From the NCBI RefSeq assembly GCF_022012435.1, contig NZ_JAKLUA010000014.1, forward strand, positions 1 through 64,000: a stretch of 64,000 nucleotides of DNA, read 5' to 3'. The first letter of the stretch is position 1, and each line of letters opens with the position of its first letter. Below the pieces are notes generated by a model, which saw only the letters and a program-made list of their open reading frames with translations, searched no databases and was not told where the DNA came from. Origin of the DNA: Bradyrhizobium zhengyangense. Its GTDB lineage: Bacteria; Pseudomonadota; Alphaproteobacteria; Rhizobiales; Xanthobacteraceae. Of this stretch, positions 34,350 to 42,305 are shown piece after piece. The position numbers and the translations under genes were made by a program.

Positions 34350-35600
34350 TCAGGCGCGCACTGCCGCCAGTCCCGGCACGGCGGCGAAGCCCGCCTTGCT
34401 GGCGTAGCCCCGCACGATGGCCTCGCGCTGGGAATAGCTCAGGACGTTATCGACGTTGTCAAAACCGTCGGGCGCCAACTGCTCGACGGCGTCGATAACG
34501 CCCTCGGGGCCGCCGCGGCGATTGGAGCGAACGATATCCGCTGTCATAGGCAGGCGTTTCTTCTCGTATTCCATCAACGCCTGACGCGGATGCTCGGCCC
34601 GCACCAACGCGTCCGCGAGGCAGCGCGCGTCAAGGATCGCCTGGGAGGCGCCGTTGGAGCCGACCGGATACATGGGATGCGCGGCATCGCCGAGCAGCGT
34701 GATGCGTCCAGACGACCAATAGGGCAAGGGATCGCGGTCGCAGGTCGGATATTCATAGAACTCCGGCGTCGCCGAAATCAGGCTCTTCACGTCGATGTAG
34801 GGCACCGAGAAGCGCGCGACGTGAGGCATCAGCTCCTCACGCCGGCCCGGCCGTGACCAGTCTTCCTTCCGCGGCGGCGGCGCATTGCCCTCGCCCACCT
34901 TCACCAGCACCGCCCAATTGGTCAGACGGCTCGCCGGGCTCGATCCCTCGGCGATCGGATAGACGACCACCTTGGCATTGAGGCCACCGGCCACGATCAT
35001 CGATTTGCCGGTGAGGAACAGCGGCCAATCGCGCGCACCGCGCCACAGCATCAGGCCGTTCCAGCACGGCGGTCCCTCGTTCGGAAACAACGTGTCGCGC
35101 ACGCGCGAATGGATACCGTCGGCGCCGATCAGGATATCGCCGCGCGCGGTGTGGATATGCGCACCGGCGCGATCGAAGAAATATGCGGTAACACCGCTCT
35201 CGTCCTGAGTGAAGGCGCCGAGCCGGCAGCCGGTGTGAATCGCTTCGGATCCGAGCCTCTCCTCGACGGCGCGATGGATGACGCCTTGGAGGCGGCCGCG
35301 ATGAATCGAGAATTGCGGCACGTCGTGGCCGGCGTCGACGCCGCGCGCTTCGCGCCAGACCTCCTGACCGTGGCGGTTGAGGTAGTACAGCTGATCGGTA
35401 CGGATTGCGACGTCGTCAAGCTTTTGCAGCAGGCCAAGACTGGCGAGCTCGCGCATGGCGTGTGGCAGGGTGTTGATGCCGACGCCGAGTTCGCGGATCG
35501 TATCGGATTGCTCGAAAATCTCGCACCCAATGCCGCGAGCCCGCAGCATCAAAGCCGTGGTGAGACCACCGATACCGCCACCGACGATAATCGCCTTCAT
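34350..35600 (-). CDS. FAD-dependent aromatic monooxygenase (group A)
   Basis: A 416-residue flavoprotein hydroxylase. It has the N-terminal dinucleotide motif GGGIGGLTTAL, the middle NADPH/FAD motif IGADGIHSRVR (near residue 160) and the FAD-ribityl motif GRITLLGDAAHPMYPVGSNGA (near 300). No membrane segment. It would hydroxylate the ring of the free or CoA-linked aromatic acid. ATG 35600 is the first start. It is downstream of the crotonase gene on the same strand with a 140-bp gap that holds one tiny frame. Confidence 0.88.
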   Translation of the reverse strand: MKAIIVGGGIGGLTTALMLRARGIGCEIFEQSDTIRELGVGINTLPHAMRELASLGLLQKLDDVAIRTDQLYYLNRHGQEVWREARGVDAGHDVPQFSIHRGRLQGVIHRAVEERLGSEAIHTGCRLGAFTQDESGVTAYFFDRAGAHIHTARGDILIGADGIHSRVRDTLFPNEGPPCWNGLMLWRGARDWPLFLTGKSMIVAGGLNAKVVVYPIAEGSSPASRLTNWAVLVKVGEGNAPPPRKEDWSRPGRREELMPHVARFSVPYIDVKSLISATPEFYEYPTCDRDPLPYWSSGRITLLGDAAHPMYPVGSNGASQAILDARCLADALVRAEHPRQALMEYEKKRLPMTADIVRSNRRGGPEGVIDAVEQLAPDGFDNVDNVLSYSQREAIVRGYASKAGFAAVPGLAAVRA

Positions 35601-35653
35601 CGCCCTCTACTCCACTCGATACACAGGCAACCGGGTTAACGTCGCACGGCCGG

Positions 35654-35740
35654 TCACCCTGCGGCAAGCGGCTTTGTGGCCTCCGCCTCGACCTCGGCCA
35701 CCGTCTTGGGCTTAGCCTTAATTGCGGTCGAAACTGCCAC
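35654..35740 (-). CDS. Possible 28-residue peptide
   Basis: GTG 35740 starts directly after the stop of the crotonase gene, and 28 codons follow to TGA 35654. The product is Ala, Lys and Glu rich (KAKPKTVAEVEAEATKP) without membrane segment. Translation would rely on coupling to the crotonase gene, as no ribosome site is seen. It may equally be leftover sequence. Confidence 0.25.
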   Translation of the reverse strand: MAVSTAIKAKPKTVAEVEAEATKPLAAG

Positions 35741-36577
35741 TCAATCGCCCCTGAAGACCGGCTTGACCTTGTTGGCGAAGGCATGAAAGGCGCGCTCAAA
35801 ATCGGCCGTCGTCATGCACAGGGCCTGGGCAACGGCCTCCGCTTCGATAGCCTCCTCCACCGACATCGCCCATTCCATCGCCAGCATGCGCTTGGTCATT
35901 GTGTTGCCGAAAGTCGGCCCTTCCGCCACCTGCTTGGCGAGCAGCTGCGCCTGGGAGAGTACCTGCTCAGGCGTCACGATGCGGCTGAAGAAGCCCCACC
36001 GCTCGCCCTCCTCCGCAGTCATGAAGCGGCCAGTGTAGAGCAACTCGGAGGCGCGCGACTGACCGATGATCCGCGGCAGGATCGCGCAGGCGCCCATGTC
36101 ACAGCCGGCAAGGCCGACCTTGTTGAACAGGAACGCCACCTTGGCTCCGCTCGCAGCGAGCCGCATGTCCGACGCCATGGCAATGATCGCGCCGGCACCG
36201 GCGCAGATGCCTTCGACCGCGGCCACGATCGGTTGCGGGCAGGCCCGCATCGCTTTAACCAGATCGCCTGTCATCCGCGTGAAGGCGGTCAGCCCCTTTG
36301 TATCCATCTTCACCAGTGGGCCGATGATCTCGAACACGTCGCCGCCGGAAGAGAAATTACCGCCCGCGCCGGTGACGACGATGGACTTGACCGCGTCGTC
36401 AAACGCGCACGCGCGAAAGAAATCCGTCAGTTCGCGATAGCTCTCGAATGTCAGCGGATTCTTCCGCTCCGGACGGTTGAGTGTTACGGTGGCAACGCCC
36501 TCAACGACAGCCAGTAGGAAATGTTGCGGCGAATAGTCCGCAAGTGGTACGGTGACGGGATTGGCTGGTCTGCTCAT
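35741..36577 (-). CDS. Crotonase-family protein lacking both catalytic glutamates
   Basis: A 278-residue enoyl-CoA hydratase/isomerase-fold protein. The oxyanion loops are present (FSSGGDVFE and GICAGAGAIIAMASD), but the two Glu positions of hydratases read Ala and a non-acidic residue (FNKVGLAGCDMGA). An Asp in GCDMGA is available instead. This suggests another CoA-thioester reaction such as hydrolysis, retro-aldol or ring opening. ATG 36577 follows AAGGAGA; the upstream open frame to 36697 overlaps the SDR gene and is rejected. It lies 40 bp after the SDR gene in the same operon. Confidence 0.85.
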   Translation of the reverse strand: MSRPANPVTVPLADYSPQHFLLAVVEGVATVTLNRPERKNPLTFESYRELTDFFRACAFDDAVKSIVVTGAGGNFSSGGDVFEIIGPLVKMDTKGLTAFTRMTGDLVKAMRACPQPIVAAVEGICAGAGAIIAMASDMRLAASGAKVAFLFNKVGLAGCDMGACAILPRIIGQSRASELLYTGRFMTAEEGERWGFFSRIVTPEQVLSQAQLLAKQVAEGPTFGNTMTKRMLAMEWAMSVEEAIEAEAVAQALCMTTADFERAFHAFANKVKPVFRGD

Positions 36578-36617
36578 GCGATCTCCTTGGCTTCCTTGTT
36601 CCGCACCTACCACGACG

Positions 36618-37379
36618 CTAAATTTCGCCACCGGCGACCGCAATCGCCTGCCCGGTGATCGCACCGGCATGCTCGCTACATAGCCACAGCACGGCATTCG
36701 CTACTTCCTGCGGCGTGATCAGGCGCCCCTGCGGATTGTGCTTCGCGAGCTCGGCGATCGCCTGCTCGCGGGTTCGCCCGGTCTTCCTCATGATGTTGTC
36801 GATGCTGCCAGCGACAAGATCCGTATCCGTGAAACCGGGGCACACAGCATTCACGGTCACGTTGCTGGCAGCCATTTCCAGTGCAAGCGAGCGCACGAGA
36901 CCGACCACGGCGTGCTTGGCCGCCGTATACGCGCTCACATAGGCATAACCCTTGAGCCCCGCTGTCGATGCAATCGCGACGATACGCCCGTAAGGACGAT
37001 CCTTCATGCCGGGCAACACAGCACTGACGGCATGGACAACGCCCATGAAATTGACATCCATCATACGCGCAAAAAGTGCACTGTCCGATTTCGCGAACGG
37101 CGCGGATTCGGCGCTGCCGGCATTCGCGATGAGAATATCAATCGGCTTTCGCGCATGCGCTGCGGCGATGGCTGCCCTCAGCGCAGCTTCATCCGAGACG
37201 TCCGCAACGGCGGCATGATGCGCGGCACCGGCTTTGATCGCTTCCTCGAGAGAAGCAGCATTCCGGCCAAGCACTGTCACGGTGGCACCAGCGCCAACCA
37301 GAGCGGCGGCAATCGCGCGGCCGATGCCGCGACCGCCTCCGGTCACCAGCGCGGTCGGCGAATGCGGCAACCCGGACAT
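36618..37379 (-). CDS. SDR-family dehydrogenase of the aryl-CoA cluster
   Basis: A 253-residue short-chain dehydrogenase. It has VTGGGRGIGRA, NAGSAESAPF, the Ser of IASTAG, YTAAKHAV as YxxxK and CPGFTDTDLV. It resembles hydroxyacyl-CoA or alcohol dehydrogenases of aromatic pathways. ATG 37379 follows AGGGAG; the frame extends upstream to 37469 but crosses the operator. A palindrome of the MarR-type set (37421) lies 42 bases upstream, so this gene likely heads the minus operon SDR-crotonase-monooxygenase. Confidence 0.88.
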   Translation of the reverse strand: MSGLPHSPTALVTGGGRGIGRAIAAALVGAGATVTVLGRNAASLEEAIKAGAAHHAAVADVSDEAALRAAIAAAHARKPIDILIANAGSAESAPFAKSDSALFARMMDVNFMGVVHAVSAVLPGMKDRPYGRIVAIASTAGLKGYAYVSAYTAAKHAVVGLVRSLALEMAASNVTVNAVCPGFTDTDLVAGSIDNIMRKTGRTREQAIAELAKHNPQGRLITPQEVANAVLWLCSEHAGAITGQAIAVAGGEI

Positions 37380-37420
37380 GCGTTGGCTCCCTAGGATCTG
37401 CTGATCGTTTCTCCGATATA

Positions 37421-37434
37421 TTTTAACCTTCAAA
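37421..37434. promoter_or_regulatory. Putative MarR operator 4 (SDR operon)
   Basis: TTTTAACCTTCAAA matches the set at 11-12 of 14 positions. It is 42 bases upstream of the SDR start. Confidence 0.6.
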
Positions 37435-37500
37435 TTTTTGCAACGAAAGCGCCGATCGATGTAGCGCATACCGTTACGCGGGCGATCGGCCCGAAAATTG

Positions 37501-37514
37501 CTTTAAGTATAAAA
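37501..37514. promoter_or_regulatory. Putative MarR operator 5 (hydrolase operon)
   Basis: CTTTAAGTATAAAA is a palindromic variant of the motif. It lies 64 bases before the alpha/beta hydrolase start, on the other side of the same divergent promoter region as operator 4. Confidence 0.5.
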
Positions 37515-37577
37515 TTATCTCTTCCCATCCCCCACAGGCCTGTTAGCATCACCGGGGCAAGCCAAAGGATGTCGCGT

Positions 37578-38402
37578 GTGCAGCCTTCGCCAATGATAAC
37601 AAAGGATGGACGCTTCGCCTATGAAGCCGCTGGCGATCCGGGCGCAACACCCCTGATCTTCCTGCATGGCATCGGTGGTGCGGCGCGGGCCTGGCGGCAA
37701 CAGCTTTCGACATTTGGCAATCGTTACCGCGCGATCGCGTGGGACATGCCGGGCTATGGCGGATCGGCGCCGCTCCCCAGCGTCAGCATCGCTGCCCTGG
37801 CCGAAGCGCTCCAGCAATTCATCGAGCAGCTCGGTGCGACAAAGCCCATTCTGGTCGGCCATTCGATCGGCGGCATGATCGTCCAGAAATGGCTGGTGCA
37901 ATCGCCAAAACTGGCGCGCGCGGTGGTTCTGGCACAGACAAGCCCGGCCTTCGGCAAAGCCGACGGCGACTGGCAAAAGTCGTTCATCGCGGCACGGCTG
38001 GGCCCACTTGATCGCGGCGAGACAATGAAGTCGCTGGCACCTTCATTGGTAAAGGAGCTCGTCGGCGACGATCCTGATCCCAGGGGAATGGAGCTGGCGC
38101 GCGAATGCATGGGAAGCGTCCCGGAGGCGAGCTATCGCGCTATGATGTTGGCGCTAATCGGGTTCGATCAGCGCAGCACGCTCAAAGATATATCCGTCCC
38201 GACGCTGCTGCTGTCTGGTTCGAAGGATAACAACGCCCCGGCGCCAATGATGGCGAAAACGGCGACCTACATCCCAGCGGCAGAATATGTCGAGCTCCAC
38301 GGCGTTGGCCATCTCGCCAACCTTGAACGTCCCGATGCCTTCGACCAGGCTCTCGGCAGCTTCGTCGATTCCATCGCTGCAAAACGGATAGTTGCGCCAT
38401 GA
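37578..38402 (+). CDS. Alpha/beta hydrolase
   Basis: A 274-residue alpha/beta-hydrolase-fold enzyme. The oxyanion segment is LHGIGGAARAW, the nucleophile elbow GHSIGG (Ser), the acid in SGSKDNNAP and the His in HGVGHLANLERP. It resembles ring-cleavage product hydrolases and enol-lactonases. GTG 37578 has AAAGGA six bases upstream; ATG 37569, three codons earlier, overlaps that ribosome site. It heads a tight plus-strand operon: its stop overlaps the acyl-CoA dehydrogenase start by four bases. Confidence 0.85.
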   Translation: MQPSPMITKDGRFAYEAAGDPGATPLIFLHGIGGAARAWRQQLSTFGNRYRAIAWDMPGYGGSAPLPSVSIAALAEALQQFIEQLGATKPILVGHSIGGMIVQKWLVQSPKLARAVVLAQTSPAFGKADGDWQKSFIAARLGPLDRGETMKSLAPSLVKELVGDDPDPRGMELARECMGSVPEASYRAMMLALIGFDQRSTLKDISVPTLLLSGSKDNNAPAPMMAKTATYIPAAEYVELHGVGHLANLERPDAFDQALGSFVDSIAAKRIVAP

Positions 38403-39688
38403 CCATGCAAGTCAGCAAGACGATCGGCGCAACCGACAAGGTCGCGCTGGATGCACCGATCTTCGATCCCGTGGCGTTCCGACTGAGCGACGAGCAGGCC
38501 AGCATCATTACCCGGGCGCGTGAGATCGGCCAGAGCGTGTTCGCCGGTCGCGCCGCCGCCTACGATCGCGAGGCGGCCTTTCCGACCGAGAACTATCGCG
38601 ACCTGCATCGCGTCGGTCTGCTCGGCATCGCTGTGCCAAAGAAGCACGGCGGCCTGGGCGCGAACTACCAGACGTACGCGCTGGCGGCCGCCGAGATCGG
38701 GCGCTATTGCGGCGCAACCGCGCTGACCTGGAACATGCACGTCTGTTCGACGCTGTGGTCGGGCCCTTTGGCCGATGATCTCGACATGGACGCGGAGACC
38801 CGCGCGGAGCACGAGCGCCGACGGGCGGTTCACTACAAACGCATCGTCGAGGACGGCGCGATCTATTCGCAACCATTCTCGGAGGGCGGCGCGGCAGCTG
38901 CCGGCGGCGTTGCGTTCGGCACAGAAGCAAGGCCCGTCGCAGGCGGCTGGATCGTCAACGGCAAGAAGATCTTTGCATCGCTCTCCGGCCATGCCGACTA
39001 TTACGGCGTGCTCTGCACCGAGATGGAGGAAGGCGAAAAGGCATCGCGCCGCAATACGCTTTACCTCGCGATATCAGCGAAGTCACAGGGAGTTTCCGTC
39101 GTCGGCGATTGGGATCCCCTCGGCATGCGCGGCACGGTCTCGCGAACGCTCCTGTTCAAGGAGGTCTTTGTTCCGGAAGATGCCGCGCTAATGCCGCGCG
39201 GCGTCTATTTCCAGGCGGCGATGCGCTGGCCGCACATGTTCCTGACGCTGTCACCGACCTATATGGGCCTTGCACAAGCCGCCTATGATTTCACCCTGCG
39301 CTATCTGCGTGGCGAGGTGCCGGGCATGCCGCCGGTCAAGCGCCGGATGTACCCGACCAAGCAGATTGCGGTCGCTCAAATGCAGATCAAGCTCGAGCAG
39401 ATCAAGGGAATCTGGTTCCAGGCCGTCACCGAAGCGCGTGCCAATCCGAGCAAGGAGCAGGTGCTGCGCGCCTATGCCGCGCAATATTCGGTGATGGAAG
39501 GCGCCAATGAACTCGCGGCGCTCGCGATCCGCACCTGCGGCGGTCAGGCCATGCTCCGCTCCCTGCCGCTGGAGCGTATCTATCGCGACAGCCGCTGTGG
39601 CTCGCTGATGCTCCCCTGGACGGCCGAGCTCTGTCTCGACCGGATCGGCCGTGAGGCGCTGTACGAGGCTGGCGAAACGGACGACTAA
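38399..39688 (+). CDS. Acyl-CoA dehydrogenase
   Basis: A 429-residue FAD enzyme. The N-terminal helical domain contains YRDLHRVGLLGIAVPKKHGG, the middle beta domain GGWIVNGKKIFASLSGHADY, and the C-terminal helix has the substrate-side YRDSRCGSLMLPW, while YSVMEGANELAALAIRTCGG supports the CoA-dehydrogenase fold. It would desaturate a CoA intermediate and pass electrons to ETF. Within the operon it is coupled to the hydrolase (ATGA overlap) and lies 2 bp before the second CoA ligase. Confidence 0.87.
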   Translation: MTMQVSKTIGATDKVALDAPIFDPVAFRLSDEQASIITRAREIGQSVFAGRAAAYDREAAFPTENYRDLHRVGLLGIAVPKKHGGLGANYQTYALAAAEIGRYCGATALTWNMHVCSTLWSGPLADDLDMDAETRAEHERRRAVHYKRIVEDGAIYSQPFSEGGAAAAGGVAFGTEARPVAGGWIVNGKKIFASLSGHADYYGVLCTEMEEGEKASRRNTLYLAISAKSQGVSVVGDWDPLGMRGTVSRTLLFKEVFVPEDAALMPRGVYFQAAMRWPHMFLTLSPTYMGLAQAAYDFTLRYLRGEVPGMPPVKRRMYPTKQIAVAQMQIKLEQIKGIWFQAVTEARANPSKEQVLRAYAAQYSVMEGANELAALAIRTCGGQAMLRSLPLERIYRDSRCGSLMLPWTAELCLDRIGREALYEAGETDD

Positions 39689-39690
39689 CG

Positions 39691-41217
39691 GTGGACCTCT
39701 GCAGCCTAATCGATCGCAATGCGGCGTTCGCGCCAGACAAGACGGCCATTGCCTTCGAGGGGCGGCGGCTGAGCTACGCGGCGTTCGCCCGTCGGATTGA
39801 ACGAACGGCAACAGCCCTGAAGCAGGAGTTCAGCGTCGGGCGCGGCGACCGCGTTGCGATCCTGAGCCTTAATCGGCCGGACTATCTGGTCCTGCTCTAC
39901 GCTTGTGCTCGGCTCGGCGCGATGCTGGTCCCGCTGAACTGGCGGTTGGCGGTCGCTGAGCAGCTGTTCATTCTCACCGATTCCGGCGCCAAAGTGCTGG
40001 TGCTCGAGCAGGCATTTGAAGACGTTCTTCCTGAACTTGCGCCGGGGACAGCCGTCGTCGGCCTCGATTTTACACCGCCCCGCGGCAAGACCTACGAAAG
40101 CTTGCTGGCTGGCAGCGAGGGCAGCGCACGTAACCCGCACACCGATCTCTCCTGTCCGCTGCTGATCGTCTACACCTCAGGGACGACGGGACGGCCGAAA
40201 GGCGCGGTGCTGCGTCAGGAGGCGCTGTTCTGGAACGGGGTCATGAGCCAGCATATGCACAACATGACATCGGACGATCATGTGCTGACGGTGCTTCCGT
40301 TCTTCCATGTCGGTGGGCTCAACATCCAGACGACGGCGGCACTTCAGCTTGGCGCGACGGTTACGATCCACGCCCGCTTCACGCCGGACACGGCGCTTGC
40401 GGCCATTGAACGGGAGCGACCGACCTTGACGGTCATGGTGCCCACGATTCTCCAAGCCGTCAGCGAGCATCCTGCGTGGGCCACGACCGATCTCTCCTCG
40501 CTGAATGCCGTTGCCACAGGGTCAACCATCGTGCCGCCGCACCTGATCGATCGCTTCGTTACGCGGGGCGTCCCGGTGCTGCAGGTCTACGGCTCGACTG
40601 AAACCTGTCCTATCGCGGTCTACACCCGCTTGGGCGGCGACCTGTCGCGCTCCGGATCAACCGGACTTGCCGGCCTCTGCTGCGATGCGAAGGTGATCGA
40701 TCAGGCCGGCAACGAGGTCCCTGCGGGTACGCCGGGTGAAATCGCAGTGCGCGGGCCGAACGTGTTCTTCGAATATTGGGGCAATGCGGACGCGACGCGC
40801 GATGCGCTCCACGACGGCTGGTATCGCACCGGCGATATCGGCCTGTGCGACACCGACGGCTACTTCTGGGTCCGCGACCGCAAGAAGAATACGATCATCT
40901 CCGGCGGCGAGAACATCTATCCGGCCGAGGTTGAGCGGGTCCTGCTCGAACATCCCGATGTCAGTGAATGCGCGGTAATCGGAAGGCCGGACCCGCGCTG
41001 GGACGAAGTGCCCATCGCTTATGTCATCCGACGATCCGGCTGCCGTCTCGAAGCAGACGAGCTGAAAGCGCACGTTCAGACACAGCTTGCTCGCTACAAG
41101 GTTCCACGCGACATCGTTTTCGTCGCCGATTTGCCGCGCACGGCGCTTGGCAAGGTTCAGCATTTTCTGCTGAAACAACTTGATGCGCAGTCGCGCGCGC
41201 AGGGAGAAGCATCTTGA
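39691..41217 (+). CDS. AMP-forming acyl-CoA ligase (second ligase)
   Basis: A 508-residue adenylating ligase. P-loop VYTSGTTGRPKGAV, GSTETCPIAVYT (A5), YRTGDIGLCDTDGYFWVRDRKK (A7-A8) and C-terminal Lys in RTALGKVQ are all present. It resembles medium/long-chain or cyclohexane-carboxylate type ligases rather than the aryl ligase at 30012, so it probably activates a downstream acid. The start is GTG 39691, 2 bp after the previous stop. Its end overlaps the opine-dehydrogenase-like gene. Confidence 0.87.
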   Translation: MDLCSLIDRNAAFAPDKTAIAFEGRRLSYAAFARRIERTATALKQEFSVGRGDRVAILSLNRPDYLVLLYACARLGAMLVPLNWRLAVAEQLFILTDSGAKVLVLEQAFEDVLPELAPGTAVVGLDFTPPRGKTYESLLAGSEGSARNPHTDLSCPLLIVYTSGTTGRPKGAVLRQEALFWNGVMSQHMHNMTSDDHVLTVLPFFHVGGLNIQTTAALQLGATVTIHARFTPDTALAAIERERPTLTVMVPTILQAVSEHPAWATTDLSSLNAVATGSTIVPPHLIDRFVTRGVPVLQVYGSTETCPIAVYTRLGGDLSRSGSTGLAGLCCDAKVIDQAGNEVPAGTPGEIAVRGPNVFFEYWGNADATRDALHDGWYRTGDIGLCDTDGYFWVRDRKKNTIISGGENIYPAEVERVLLEHPDVSECAVIGRPDPRWDEVPIAYVIRRSGCRLEADELKAHVQTQLARYKVPRDIVFVADLPRTALGKVQHFLLKQLDAQSRAQGEAS

Positions 41218-42302
41218 AGATCGCGGTTCTGGGTGGGGGAAACGGCTCTTTCGCGGCCGCGGGCGATTTTGCGCTGTCGGGACACGAGGTTCGGCTTTGG
41301 CGCCGCGACGCGGAGCAGGTCGAGGCACACCTTGTCGCGGGATCTCGCATCCTGGTGAAGGACCACAACGGTCGCCACGACGTGAAGCTGGCGCTGGTGA
41401 CCACCAATATCGCCGAAGCCGTCAGTGACGTCGAGCTGGTCGTGTGTCCTGCCCCCGCCTTCGCGCAGCAGGATATCGCCCGGCTCCTTGCGCCACACCT
41501 CCGTGACGGCCAGGTGGTTTTCCTGCCACCCGCGACATTTGGCTCGATGATCTTCGCGCAGGCCGCACGCGACGCAGGCAACCGCGCCGAAGCAAGCTTC
41601 GCCGAAACCGGCACCCTGCCCTGGCTCACCCGCAAGCACGGACCATTCGAGGTCGCGATCACCATCCGTGCGAAGCGGCTGCCGGTCGGCGTATTCCCAC
41701 TCGATCAGGCCCCGCATGCGCTCGAGGTCATCGGGCGCGCCTTCCCCGACGTGATCGAGCCCTGCGGCGACGCGCTGTCCGGCGCCCTGATGAATGCAGG
41801 CTGCATCATTCATCCGCCGCTGATCGTGATGAACGCGGGCCCGATCGAGCATTTTGAACGGTGGGACATCCATAAGGAGGGCACCCAAGCTGCGATCCGG
41901 CGCGTGACCGACGCCCTCGATGCCGAGCGGATTGCAGTGCGCGAGGCGCTGGGATATGGCGCCCCGCATTTCCCTCTCGCTCACCACTATGCGCGGGAAG
42001 GCGAGATCTGGATGTATGGCCGGGGTTCGCACGATCGCCTGACCGATTCCGGCGATTGGCGCGAGCGGATCGTGCTGACCGAGCACCGCTACATGCGCGA
42101 GGATTTACGGCTTGGGCTATCGCTGCTGGTGTCCGTCGCTAAGCTGGCGGGCGTCGCCACACCGCTTGCCAAGGCATTCCTCGCCATCGGCGGCGCAATC
42201 TGCGACGAAGATTTTGAGCAAACTGGCCGAACGCTGGAGACCTTGGGACTTGGCCAGCTTCACAGAGCTGAATTGCAGACGCTGCTTCGTGAGGGATTCT
42301 GA
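41214..42302 (+). CDS. NAD(P)-dependent opine (octopine/nopaline) dehydrogenase-like protein
   Basis: A 362-residue Rossmann protein with the family opening KIAVLGGGNGSFAAAGDFAL and VRLWRRD. The catalytic domain shows GALMNAGCIIHPPLIVMNAG and HYAREGEIW, the His/Glu-containing substrate site of octopine/nopaline dehydrogenases. Such enzymes reductively join an amino acid and a 2-oxo acid or run the reverse. TTG 41214 overlaps the ligase stop and has GGAG seven bases upstream. Its presence in a CoA-based catabolic operon is unusual; it may handle an amino-acid conjugate released by the pathway. Confidence 0.82.
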   Translation: MKIAVLGGGNGSFAAAGDFALSGHEVRLWRRDAEQVEAHLVAGSRILVKDHNGRHDVKLALVTTNIAEAVSDVELVVCPAPAFAQQDIARLLAPHLRDGQVVFLPPATFGSMIFAQAARDAGNRAEASFAETGTLPWLTRKHGPFEVAITIRAKRLPVGVFPLDQAPHALEVIGRAFPDVIEPCGDALSGALMNAGCIIHPPLIVMNAGPIEHFERWDIHKEGTQAAIRRVTDALDAERIAVREALGYGAPHFPLAHHYAREGEIWMYGRGSHDRLTDSGDWRERIVLTEHRYMREDLRLGLSLLVSVAKLAGVATPLAKAFLAIGGAICDEDFEQTGRTLETLGLGQLHRAELQTLLREGF

Positions 42303-42305
42303 TCG

